A stretch of 64,000 nucleotides of DNA from JACVRW01 sp963734365 (GTDB lineage: Bacteria; Actinomycetota; Thermoleophilia; Solirubrobacterales; Thermoleophilaceae): assembly GCA_963734365.1 (NCBI GenBank), contig CAVTGV010000007.1, positions 124,001-188,000 of the forward strand, given 5' to 3'. Made by a program: the position numbers and the translations under genes. This document shows, piece after piece, positions 26,842 through 34,096 of the stretch; position 1 is the stretch's first letter, and each line of letters starts with the position of its first letter. The notes under the pieces were generated by a model, which was not told the origin of the DNA, made no database searches, and saw nothing but the letters and a program-made list of their open reading frames with translations.

Positions 26842-27280
26842 GCCCAGTCGGGGCTGCGCGGGCATCCTGGTCGCTCAGGCCGGCCGAGGCCACCTCGAGC
26901 CGAGCCAGGGCACGGCGCAGGACGCGCGAGACCAGCATCTGCGAGCAGCCCATCCGCTGGCCGATCTCGCTCTGGGTCAGGTTGTGCATGAAGCGCAGCT
27001 CCACGGCCTGTCGCTCGTCGTCCGGCAGTCGGCGCCATGTCGTCGCGATCGCTTCGCGCTCGGCCACCAGGTCGTAGGCCGAGTCGTCGTCTCCGAGTAG
27101 ATCGATCAGGCTCGCCGAGTCCGCGTCGTCGGACGCGATAGGGGCATCTAGGGAGCTCGCCGCGTAGCTCGCCGCCGCCTCCTGGGCCTCCGCCACGGCC
27201 TCCACCGTGCAACCGAGCGAGCGTGCGAGCTCGCTCAGCTTCAGAGAAGGACGACCCAGCCGAAACACACGAACGACCAT
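26657..27280 (-). CDS. short sigma-70-family protein with regions 3 and 4 only
   Basis: The 207-residue product starts at an ATG with AGGAGGGG upstream. It contains a region-3-like segment (RPSLKLSELARSLGCTVEAVAEAQEAAASYAASSLDAP) and a clear region 4 (WRRLPDDERQAVELRFMHNLTQSEIGQRMGCSQMLVSRVLRRALARLE), as in SigB/SigF-type factors. Region 2, needed to melt the -10, is missing, so it may be a truncated sigma factor or a DNA-binding regulator derived from one. The last 60 or so residues (Pro/Arg-rich) run antisense through the DUF2243 gene and are probably not conserved. Confidence 0.6.
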   Translation of the reverse strand: MVVRVFRLGRPSLKLSELARSLGCTVEAVAEAQEAAASYAASSLDAPIASDDADSASLIDLLGDDDSAYDLVAEREAIATTWRRLPDDERQAVELRFMHNLTQSEIGQRMGCSQMLVSRVLRRALARLEVASAGLSDQDARAAPTGLMRGLDALLPDEGRAVGPEAGPPPPAGHPSRERPGRRESRCLRCARGGPPIDGGRSRPRRG

Positions 27281-27352
27281 GACCCCTCCTGTAACGACTG
27301 GAAGCAGTCTCGCCCCTCGGCGATAGGCCACGCAAGCCGCTCGCAGGCAGCG

Positions 27353-27613
27353 CTAGCGCAGGGTCCGCCCGCTGATCGCCACCGCACGGACCGCAGGCCT
27401 CCCCTCGACCACACGAACCGGCAGCCGCGCCCCATCCAGCCAAGCATCGAGCCGGTCAGCATCGCCGGCCAGCTCGATCCACTCGATACCGCCAGCACCG
27501 CCCGAGGCGCCGGGATCCTCGATCCCCGCGTCGCGCGCAATGAAGAACGGCAGGAACGGGCTGGCCATCGCCTCCGACACACCGGTCAGTCGGGCGCTGA
27601 GGCCCTGGCGCAC
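27353..27613 (-). pseudogene. C-terminal fragment of a glyoxalase-like (VOC) protein
   Basis: The 86-residue frame encodes SPFLPFFIARDAGIEDPG, GGIEWIELAGDADRLDAWLDGARLPVRVVEG and AVRAVAISG. These match the C-terminal half of actinobacterial glyoxalase-like domain proteins of about 200 residues. The N-terminal half is absent. Upstream DNA instead holds a recombinase remnant, so the gene was probably cut by the mobile-element scar next to tRNA-Val. Confidence 0.55.
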
Positions 27614-27643
27614 GATCGTGGGCGCGATTGGTTCAGGTCCGCT

Positions 27644-27843
27644 CTAGGAGCGGGATCGAGTCGGGTCTGCGTCACGATCTGCGTCACGCTTGCCCGCGGC
27701 CGCGGCCTGGTTCCGGTCGAGCGCGCCCATCGACGTGTGGGCGTAGGCCTTCACCATCTCCTCGACCGCCGCTTCCGACCAGCCCGCCTGCTCGGCGATG
27801 TCGAGTTCGGCAGCCCGAGCTACACCTTCATGTGGTGCACGCC
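27644..27843 (-). pseudogene. tyrosine recombinase C-terminal remnant
   Basis: One frame reads ELDIAEQAGWSEAAVEEMVKAYAHTSMGALDRNQ before a charged tail and TAG. The G-W ... Y-A-H spacing matches the last catalytic box of tyrosine recombinases (His/Trp followed about 12 residues later by the nucleophile Tyr). No Arg box or upstream domain remains. With a tRNA nearby and repeated arm-like sites, this looks like the leftover of an integrated element. It is a short fragment, so the family call is tentative. Confidence 0.4.
27666..27695. repeat. arm-site-like repeat, copy 1 (two TCTGCGTCAC units)
   Basis: This 30-base block holds two TCTGCGTCAC decamers 12 bases apart, followed by CTTGCCC. A second block 689 bases away matches at 26 of 30 positions. 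Paired short direct repeats near a recombinase remnant and a tRNA look like integrase arm-binding sites. This copy lies within the recombinase tail's coding frame. Confidence 0.5.
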
Positions 27844-28134
27844 GTGGTGCTTCGTGGCGAGCTAGGAGTCGAAGTCGAGCCGGGCAGGGGCAAGCACCTG
27901 CTACCAGTAGCCGGACATCGGTGGCTGCGCGAGCCGCGGCCTGGCAGGGTGAGCGAGGCCCGTACGCGGCGTGGGCTGGACTGAGAATCGTTCGGCGGGG
28001 GCGCGGGAACGGCTATGCCGCCCCGCCCGCGCCCCGCCACGGCAAGGATGAGTCGCTGCCCGGTGAAGCCGCCGGCGGCGGAAGTTCGCCTCCGCCAGGC
28101 CGTGGCACTCAGCCGGCTTGGGATTCTCGACCGG

Positions 28135-28308
28135 CTAGCTCGGGTCCGACGGTTCGGCCGGTTCGCCCGGTTCGCCCGGTGACGTGCCCGGCTGATCGGG
28201 CACCTCCGGCGGCGGCTTCTCGTCAGGCGGTGCCTGTGGCTCTGTCTCTGGGGTCTCCATATAGGCCCGGTACCCGATCCCTCTGATCGCAACCTCCCGC
28301 CACGCCAT
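28135..28308 (-). CDS. small Pro/Glu-rich protein, unknown function
   Basis: A 57-residue frame starts at ATG (MAWREVAIRGIGYRAYME) after an AGGAAGAG ribosome site. It becomes a Pro/Glu/Asp-rich tail with GEPGEPAEPSDPS. It is probably disordered after the first 18 residues. It lies in the scar region downstream of tRNA-Val and may belong to the former mobile element. I do not recognise it, and coding is uncertain. Confidence 0.35.
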   Translation of the reverse strand: MAWREVAIRGIGYRAYMETPETEPQAPPDEKPPPEVPDQPGTSPGEPGEPAEPSDPS

Positions 28309-28354
28309 CGCTCTTCCTGGGCCGGATTTTGAGACGACCGTGATGCACCCCGAA

Positions 28355-28384
28355 TCTGCGTCACAGTCTGCATCACACTTGCCC
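28355..28384. repeat. arm-site-like repeat, copy 2 (two TCTGCRTCAC units)
   Basis: This is the second copy of the 30-base block (TCTGCGTCAC and TCTGCATCAC, then CTTGCCC), in the same orientation as copy 1 and just beyond the large inverted repeat 3' of tRNA-Val. Confidence 0.5.
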
Positions 28385-28386
28385 CG

Positions 28387-28444
28387 CGCATAGCCCCGCA
28401 AGCCCCGCAACGGCGCTTGCGTATGCGATTTGCGGGGCTATGCG
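28387..28444 (-). terminator. 15-bp perfect inverted repeat downstream of tRNA-Val
   Basis: CGCATAGCCCCGCAA pairs perfectly with TTGCGGGGCTATGCG across a 28-base loop that contains another GCCCCGCAA. It begins 26 bases past the tRNA 3' end on the tRNA strand, so it could end tRNA transcription, although no T-run follows. It could equally be part of the old attachment region. The stem itself is certain; the role is inferred. Confidence 0.45.
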
Positions 28445-28469
28445 GAGCGGTGTGGACCACCTGAGGTAA

Positions 28470-28541
28470 TGGGCGCGGGTGGTTTCGAACCACCGACCTC
28501 TCGCGTGTGAAGCGAGCGCTCTCCCACTGAGCTACGCGCCC
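28470..28541 (-). tRNA. tRNA-Val (anticodon CAC)
   Basis: The minus strand folds as a full cloverleaf. The acceptor stem is GGGCGCG/CGCGCCC with discriminator A, the D-arm GCTC-AGTGGGA-GAGC, and the anticodon arm CTCGC-TTCACAC-GCGAG with anticodon CAC, which reads GUG. A 5-base variable loop follows, then the T-arm GGTGG-TTCGAAA-CCACC. CCA is not encoded. The 5' half is duplicated at 31996-32044, which marks this tRNA as an integration site. Confidence 0.96.
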
Positions 28542-28553
28542 GGGAGAGGGGAG
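28505..28553. repeat. 49-bp perfect direct repeat, copy 1 (tRNA-Val 5' half plus flank; att-like)
   Basis: This block covers tRNA-Val nucleotides 1-37 (through the anticodon loop) and 12 bases of upstream flank (CGGGAGAGGGGAG region). An identical block lies 3491 bases away in the same orientation. A perfect duplication of part of a tRNA gene is the usual trace of site-specific integration. Confidence 0.85.
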
Positions 28554-28711
28554 CAAGTGTAGACGGGGACTGGGCTTGCCCGGGATCCGCGCGCATCCGG
28601 CGTGCGGGGCGGACGCGGCCTGGGGGGACCGGATATTGGCCTCTCGGTGCCCTATCCCCAAGGCGCCAAGGCACAATCTTGACAACCCACCCGTGGTGGC
28701 CGCCCAAATCG

Positions 28712-29131
28712 TTACGGCAACAAATCCGTTTCGCCCGCGTCCGTGGTGAGCGGCGCGAAGGCCTGGGCGCGGGCGTAGAGCTTGTAGAGCCGCAGCTCGT
28801 CGGAGTAGCCGGTGGCACACACCCGCTGGAAGATTCGGTACGCGTCCTCGTCGGAGAGGTCGGACTCCGCCGACTTCGAGCTCTGCGGTGTGAGCTGGCC
28901 GCGGATGTCCTCGATCGTCGCGTAGCGCCGCTTCACCGAGCCCCCGCGCCAATCCCGGCAGTTCGCGAACTGGGCCGTGGAATTTCCACTCATCAGGCCG
29001 ACGCCCCGGATGTCGACGGGGGCGTCCCTGTCACGGCCGTTGGCGTCATCGGTCCCTCCGCAAGCCGGCAGCGCGACTGCGGCGGCCGCGAGCCCGAGCA
29101 TGGCGAGGCCAGCGCGGCTCGCTCGCCTCAA
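28712..29131 (-). CDS. small lipoprotein, unknown function
   Basis: The 139-residue product has a lipoprotein signal (RRASRAGLAMLGLAAAAVALPAC, lipobox LPAC). A soluble part follows with GLMSGNSTAQFANCRDWRGGSVKRRYATIEDIRGQ and SDEDAYRIFQRVCATGYSDELRLYKLYARAQAF, including two Cys in the mature part. I chose a TTG that overlaps the upstream gene's stop (TTGA), which makes translation coupled. It is probably the partner of the beta-helix protein on the cell surface. Confidence 0.7.
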   Translation of the reverse strand: MRRASRAGLAMLGLAAAAVALPACGGTDDANGRDRDAPVDIRGVGLMSGNSTAQFANCRDWRGGSVKRRYATIEDIRGQLTPQSSKSAESDLSDEDAYRIFQRVCATGYSDELRLYKLYARAQAFAPLTTDAGETDLLP

Positions 29132-31224
29132 GGCATCAGTTCGGCGAGCCGCTTCCTCAGCGCCTCCGCCTCGGCCGACTTCTCGAACGTCCGCGCCGCC
29201 GCGGTTCGGCTCAGGACCGTGTTCCGTGCGGCCGGGCTGCCGGGCCTGGCCGGCCTCGTCCACCAGTCGCAGTCAGTGGGGCCGGTGGCGTCGTCGGGGC
29301 CGTTCCCGCAGTCGACTAGGTAGGCAAGCTTGGCAACGTCGTTGTTGCCGACGCTGGTGCCGCAGTTCGACGGCAGCACCTGAGGCGCGTCTCCCGGGAG
29401 ACGCCCGGCGTTGCCTGGACCGGTCACGCTGGCCGCGGTCCCGTCTGGACCGGTGTTTCCGAACCAGCAGTTCCCGATGTTGGCCGGGAACAGCTCGCCC
29501 CACCAGAAGTCGTTGCCGTTCGGCTTCCTCTGCCTCGCGGCACGGGTGTGGGCGTTGCCGAACATGTCGATCGCACCCGGGATGCGAAACCCCTTCGGCG
29601 CTCTGCCGACGCGGTTGCGGAAGAACCGGTTGCCGCACGAGGTCGACAGCCCGTTGGCCGGCGCACCCGGGCACGAGACGCCGGGGAAGATGTCGCCCTC
29701 GGCGCCGCCGCCGTTGGTCAGGGAGTCTGGGACCGCGAACAGCATCGCCCCGTCGCGCCAGTTGTCGAAGATCCAGTTGTGGTGTACGCGGGCGTCGTTC
29801 ATGCCCGGGTAGATGATCCCGGTGCCGATCGGCACTGCCACCAGGGGCGCCACGGGCGGACGGTCGGTGTAGAGGTCGAGGTTGTTCGAGTAGATGTAGT
29901 TGTGGTCGATCTCCGAGCTGTCGGCGGGGAAGCCGGGATGACCGGCGGCCGAGAGCGTGTCGCTCGAGATCCCGGTCATGTTGCCGTAGATGTGGTTGCG
30001 CGTGATGCGGACGGCGTTGCCCATCGAGCCCGAGTAGCCGAGCGCAGAGCCGTGGAGGTCGCAGTTCCTGATGACGCTGTTGGCGCGCGGGGCGTCCGGG
30101 TAGAAGTCCGTCGCCTGGGAGCCGGTTTCGGGAGCCGCGCCCGGGTACACCACTGCGTCGCCTGCGCCGAACCCCTCGCAGTTCTGGACGAGGTTGTGGT
30201 CGGAGGTGAAGGAGAGGTGGCCGTAGTCGGCGCCCCAGAAGAACTTCACGCGGTCGAGCAGGACGCCGTCGACTTCCTCGTTGTAGAAGGTGTGTTCCCG
30301 CGCACCGCGCACGAGGAAGTTACGTCCGACGAAGCCGTCGGCGCGGTCGACTCGCATGACGACGTGCTTGGCATAGCCGCCCGGCTTCGCCCCCGGCCCC
30401 TTGCCGCGATAGTCGGTGCCGGCGTCCATGATTACGTCCTCGGGCTTCGGCCCGGTGCCCTCGATCTGCAGGTTGCAGCGCAGGCACCGGCCGAGCTCCC
30501 GCCGCGGGATCCCTCTGCGGTCCGAGCGCGGCGGCACTGGCGGTTCGCCTTTGACGGCGCGCCCCTGCACGTAGATCAGGTTCTGGTCGTTGGGGCAGGT
30601 GACCTGGTACTCGTAACTCGGAGTGAGGTCCCCGCTGGCGTCCCTCTGGAGCAGGCTCGGGTTGCACTTCGGGTCGTTCTCCGGGGCCCTGCGCGATTTC
30701 GGCTCGGTGTAGCGGCCCGGCATGATCAGGATCCGGTCGTTGTTCCTTGCGTCGAGAACCGCCGCCTGGACGGAGCGGTAGTCGCACTGCGCCGCCAGCG
30801 CGCCGTTGATGGCGAGCAGCCGCTGCGCCTGACGCTTGGAGAGCTTGAGCTTCGGCTGGCTCGGTCGGAGGCGGTAGCCCTTCTTGCGGGCCTCGCGCAC
30901 CGATGCGCGCAGGAGGGCCAGCGAGTGCGCGCCCCGGGTGCCCTTGCAGACGACGAGCACGTCGCCGCGGCGGGACCCGGCGACGGCCTCGGGGCCGGGT
31001 CGCGCCCCGCGCACCGCCGACGCCAACGAGCGCGCCCTGGGCACCTTACCGCCGGCCGGCGGGCTGACGGAGTTGTCGGGGCGCGGGTCCGGCCAGTACG
31101 ACGGCCGCTCGAGGTGAGCCAGGGCTAGCGCCGGCAGAGCCAGCATCATCATGACTGCGAGCGTGGCGGGCAGCGACACTCCACGCCTCGTAAAACGCCG
31201 GTTACGTGTTGGCTTCTCGCGCAA
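29128..31224 (-). CDS. secreted right-handed parallel beta-helix protein
   Basis: The 698-residue product has a signal peptide (TLAVMMMLALPALALAH). After a charged N-terminal region (about 40-130, DVLVVCKGTRG) come beta-helix rungs: YRSVQAAVLDARNNDRILIMPGRY, NLIYVQGR, VVMRVDRADGFVGRNFLVRGA, VLLDRVKFFWGADYGHLSFTSDHNLVQNCEGFG, NSVIRNCDLHGSALGYSGS, AVRITRNHIYGNMTGIS, EIDHNYIYSNNLDLYT and RVHHNWIFDNWRDGAM. Such Asn-ladder rungs occur in pectate-lyase-like and carbohydrate-binding proteins. Many Cys suggest disulphides. The substrate is unknown. It lies on the tRNA-bracketed island. Confidence 0.82.
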   Translation of the reverse strand: MREKPTRNRRFTRRGVSLPATLAVMMMLALPALALAHLERPSYWPDPRPDNSVSPPAGGKVPRARSLASAVRGARPGPEAVAGSRRGDVLVVCKGTRGAHSLALLRASVREARKKGYRLRPSQPKLKLSKRQAQRLLAINGALAAQCDYRSVQAAVLDARNNDRILIMPGRYTEPKSRRAPENDPKCNPSLLQRDASGDLTPSYEYQVTCPNDQNLIYVQGRAVKGEPPVPPRSDRRGIPRRELGRCLRCNLQIEGTGPKPEDVIMDAGTDYRGKGPGAKPGGYAKHVVMRVDRADGFVGRNFLVRGAREHTFYNEEVDGVLLDRVKFFWGADYGHLSFTSDHNLVQNCEGFGAGDAVVYPGAAPETGSQATDFYPDAPRANSVIRNCDLHGSALGYSGSMGNAVRITRNHIYGNMTGISSDTLSAAGHPGFPADSSEIDHNYIYSNNLDLYTDRPPVAPLVAVPIGTGIIYPGMNDARVHHNWIFDNWRDGAMLFAVPDSLTNGGGAEGDIFPGVSCPGAPANGLSTSCGNRFFRNRVGRAPKGFRIPGAIDMFGNAHTRAARQRKPNGNDFWWGELFPANIGNCWFGNTGPDGTAASVTGPGNAGRLPGDAPQVLPSNCGTSVGNNDVAKLAYLVDCGNGPDDATGPTDCDWWTRPARPGSPAARNTVLSRTAAARTFEKSAEAEALRKRLAELMP

Positions 31225-31555
31225 CCCCCGACCTCCTTGGCCTTCGTCGTCGAGCCCACGCGGCCCCGGCGGGGTCGCGGCGCGAATCTAACATTGTCGC
31301 CATCGACACGCGAGGCCGCGATCCGCCTGTCCGTGGTTGCGGGCGTCTCTCACCGCTCGTTTGGACGAATCTGAGCAGCGGCTCCGAGCGGCCTGAGCAC
31401 GAGCGAAGCGCTGCTCACATTCGCGCTAAGCGGCAGCGTCGCCACAACGAGCGTCGCTTGCCGACGCGGTCAGATGCGCTGGAGGGAGGCGGTGAACGCG
31501 ATCATGGTGGCGACTGAAACGCTCGAGCCCCAGGAAGCCCGTGAGCGGAGACCCT
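31225..31555. other. 331-base gap without a supported gene
   Basis: I see no conserved frame, RNA or clear promoter here. It is within the bracketed island, upstream of the beta-helix gene, and must hold that gene's promoter. Confidence 0.35.
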
Positions 31556-31800
31556 ATGAAGGTCCTCTCTGAGGACGGGACGCCGATCGCCGTGTGGCGA
31601 AGCGGCGAGGGGTCCGCCGCTTTGTGTTGATCCACGGCGCCGCGGCCGATCACAACCGCTGGCGCCGGTGCTTCCGGCGCTGGAGGAGCGCTTCGCCGTG
31701 TTCGCGGTTGACCGTCGCGGGCGCGTGCGGACCGGCGACGCGACTGACTACGCGCTGGAGCGCGAGTACGAGGATGCAGTCGCGGTTGTCGATTCGGCGG
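31556..31800 (+). pseudogene. decayed alpha/beta hydrolase fragment
   Basis: Three frames in succession spell the N-terminus of an alpha/beta hydrolase: MKVLSEDGTPIAVWRSGEG, then RFVLIHGAAADHNRW, then VLPALEERFAVFAVDRRGR and DYALEREYEDAVAVVDSAG. The nucleophile region and everything beyond are missing. At least two frame changes and a truncation make it a clear relic inside the island. Confidence 0.65.
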
Positions 31801-31942
31801 GTAAGCGGTGGGCGAGCTGGGATGGGATACCTGGAGTCACCGCGGCACGCGCGAAGGTCGGGCAGCCACTGCCTACTCCGGCCGGATCGCCCCGATCCAG
31901 CCCTAGCGGTCGATCGCCACTCCGGGTCCCAATTTCCCCGCG

Positions 31943-32848
31943 ATGGGGCTCCTAGACGGAGAAAGTGCGGAGACAGCAAGACGGCGCGCCGAGGAGTGTG
32001 AAGCGAGCGCTCTCCCACTGAGCTACGCGCCCGGGAGAGGGGAGGAGTCTAGCTCCGGGTCGTGGGGTGGCGATACTCCCGGCATCGAGGTCAGGCGGTA
32101 CTCCTACGGCGAGCGGCGCGACCAGTTCGGCGAGCTCACGCTCCCCGAGAAAACGGGGCCGTTCGCGGTCGTCGTCCTCATTCACGGCGGCTTCTGGCGG
32201 GCTCGCTACGACCTCCGGCTCGAGGATCCGCTGGTGGCCGATCTGGCCGCGAGGGGCTGGGCGGTCTGGAATCTCGAGTACCGGCGGCTGGGCCTTCGCA
32301 GCCGCGGCGGCTGGCCCGCCACCTTCGAGGACGTGGCTGCGGGCATCGACCGGCTGGGAAGCCTCGAGGAGCCGCTCGACCTCGGCACCGTGCTCGCCGT
32401 GGGCCATTCCGCCGGGGGTCACCTCGCGTTCTGGGCCGCCGCGCGACCCGGACTTCCCGCCGGCGTCCCCGGCGCCGAGCCGGGCGTCCGGCTGGCGGGC
32501 GCGGTGGCGCAGGCCGGTGTGGTCGATCTGCGCGAGGCGCACCGGCTCGGGCTCTCAGGCGGGGTGGTGGGCTCGCTCATGCGCGGACCTCCCGGCAAGC
32601 ATCCGGGGCGCTACGACGTGGCCTCGCCGATCGAGCGAATCCCGCTCGGGGTGTCGCAGCTGCTGGTGCACGGAGAGGCTGACGACGTGGTGCCGCCGGC
32701 GATTGCCCGCCGCTACCACGAGCGCGCGGCGGAGGCAGGCGATGCCTGCGAGCTCGTCATGCTGCCGGGCGTGGGCCACATGGAGCATCTCGAGCCGCAG
32801 TCGGGTGCCTGGGAGGCCGTGGTGCGCTGGCTGGAGGCCCGGAGATGA
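31943..32848 (+). CDS. alpha/beta hydrolase, probable kynurenine formamidase-type
   Basis: The conserved part begins near EVRRYSYGERRDQFGELTLPE. It shows VVVLIHGGFWRARYD (HGGFW oxyanion motif), VLAVGHSAGGHLAFWAAARP (nucleophile Ser), HGEADDVVPP (Asp) and LPGVGHMEHLEP (His), as in the BD-FAE/arylformamidase group. The next gene, kynureninase, starts inside its stop codon (ATGA), which supports hydrolysis of N-formylkynurenine. The only canonical start in frame is the ATG used here. It makes the first 35 or so residues out of island and att-repeat DNA, so the native start was probably lost. Confidence 0.75.
   Translation: MGLLDGESAETARRRAEECEASALPLSYAPGRGEESSSGSWGGDTPGIEVRRYSYGERRDQFGELTLPEKTGPFAVVVLIHGGFWRARYDLRLEDPLVADLAARGWAVWNLEYRRLGLRSRGGWPATFEDVAAGIDRLGSLEEPLDLGTVLAVGHSAGGHLAFWAAARPGLPAGVPGAEPGVRLAGAVAQAGVVDLREAHRLGLSGGVVGSLMRGPPGKHPGRYDVASPIERIPLGVSQLLVHGEADDVVPPAIARRYHERAAEAGDACELVMLPGVGHMEHLEPQSGAWEAVVRWLEARR
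31996..32044. repeat. 49-bp perfect direct repeat, copy 2 (partial tRNA-Val; att-like)
   Basis: This is identical to the block at 28505-28553 and includes the tRNA-Val 5' half without its 3' half, so no functional tRNA is made here. It marks the far end of the island. The reading frame of the adjacent hydrolase runs through it. Confidence 0.85.
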
Positions 32849-34075
32849 GCGGGCGCCGGGAGGCCGAGCGGCTCGACGCCGAGGACCCACTGGCACCCTT
32901 TCGCGAGCGCTTCGTCCTGGGCGATCCCGACGTCATCTACCTCGACGGCAACTCGCTCGGCCGGCCGCCGCTCGCCACCCGCGAGCGGCTGGCGAAGCTG
33001 CTCGACCAATGGGGCTCTGAGCTCGTGGGCGCCTGGGAGGACTGGATCGACCTGCCCGTGCGGGTGGGCGACCTCGTCGGCCGTGCGGTGCTCGAGGCGC
33101 GGCCGGGCGAGACGATCATCTCCGACTCCACCACGGTCAACCTCTACAAGCTCGCCGGGGCGGTGATCGCCACGCGCCCGGGCGCCGTGCTCGTGCCTCG
33201 CGACGAGTTCCCCACCGACCGCTACGTGCTCGAGGGCCTCGCTCGCACCCACGGACGCGAGCTGCACGAATTCGACACGGATCGCATCGAGGGACCGGTC
33301 GCGGGCGACGTGGAACGGGCAGCGCAGCGCGCCGGTGAGGTGGCGGTGGTGGTGCTCTCCCACGTCCACTACCGGTCGGGGGCGCTGGCCGACACGACGG
33401 CCATCGAAGCGGCAGCGCCCGCCCCTGTGATCTGGGATCTGAGCCATTCGGCCGGCGTGGCGCGGGCCGGCGGGATCGGGCTCGCGGTGGGCTGCACCTA
33501 CAAGTACCTGAACGCCGGCCCGGGGGCTCCTGCCTTCCTGTACGTGCGCGAGGACCTCCAGGCCGGCCTCGAGACGCCGATTCAAGGCTGGTTCGGCCAG
33601 AGCGACCAGTTCGAGATGGAACGCGCCTTCGACCCCCAGCCCGGCGTCCGCGGCTTTCTCGCCGGCACTCCCAACATCCCCGCCCTGGTGGCGATCGAGG
33701 AGGGCGCCCGGCTGACCGAGGAGGCCGGGCTCGATCGTCTGCGGGCCAAGGCCGAGGCGCTGACCGCCTACCTGGTCGATCTGACCGAGGACTGGCTCGC
33801 CCCGCTCGGCTTCGAGCTCGGCAGCCCACGCTCCGCGGCGCGCCGTGGCGGCCACGTGAGCCTGCGCCACGCGGAGGCCTGGCCGATCTGCCGGGCGCTG
33901 ATCGAGGTCGAGAAGGTGGTGCCCGACTTCCGGGGGCCGGACTCCCTGCGCCTCGGCCTGCCACCGCTGTACACGCGCTTCGTGGACGTCCACGACGCGC
34001 TCGAGCGGCTGCGCGGACCTGGTGGCGAGCGGTCGCCACCGGGAGGTGGACCGCGCCCGCAAGCGTGTGACCTGA
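32845..34075 (+). CDS. kynU: kynureninase (apparent frameshift near the 3' end)
   Basis: The protein of about 409 residues is a PLP-dependent fold-type I enzyme cleaving kynurenine to anthranilate and alanine. Signs are VIYLDGNSLGRPP, ISDSTTVNLYKLA, VPRDEFPTDRYV, LSHVHYRSGALAD, IWDLSHSAGV and GCTYKYLNAGPGAPAFLYV (PLP Lys), then GWFGQSDQFEM and FLAGTPNIPAL. The read frame otherwise runs past 34075. One base fewer near 34013-34016 gives the expected ending DLVASGRHREVDRARKRVT and a TGA at 34075. The ATG overlaps the hydrolase stop. No tryptophan dioxygenase is in the window. Confidence 0.88.
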
Positions 34076-34096
34076 CGCCGACCCGTCCATCATCTG

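Larger units (their letters stand above)
27614..28134. other. degenerate region without an intact gene
   Basis: Apart from the recombinase tail and one arm-like repeat, no frame in this stretch of about 520 bases shows recognisable protein. It reads as decayed mobile-element DNA between a truncated VOC gene and a small Pro-rich ORF. Confidence 0.4.
28554..31995. mobile_element. putative small integrated island bracketed by tRNA-Val repeats
   Basis: The segment between the two 49-bp repeats is 3442 bases. It carries a secreted beta-helix protein, an overlapping lipoprotein gene and a decayed hydrolase. It has no integrase, transposase or replication gene. A recombinase tail lies on the other side of the tRNA, so the island may have been mobilised in trans or be the remains of a larger element. 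The limits follow from the repeats only. Confidence 0.45.

Noticed and set aside
27828..28952. Long minus-strand frame crossing tRNA-Val
   Set aside because: It runs through the tRNA and its repeat; translation across a tRNA gene is not credible, and no domain is seen.
29548..31128. 526-residue + strand frame opposite the beta-helix gene
   Set aside because: Valine-rich antisense shadow without signal or motif; the minus strand encodes clear beta-helix rungs.
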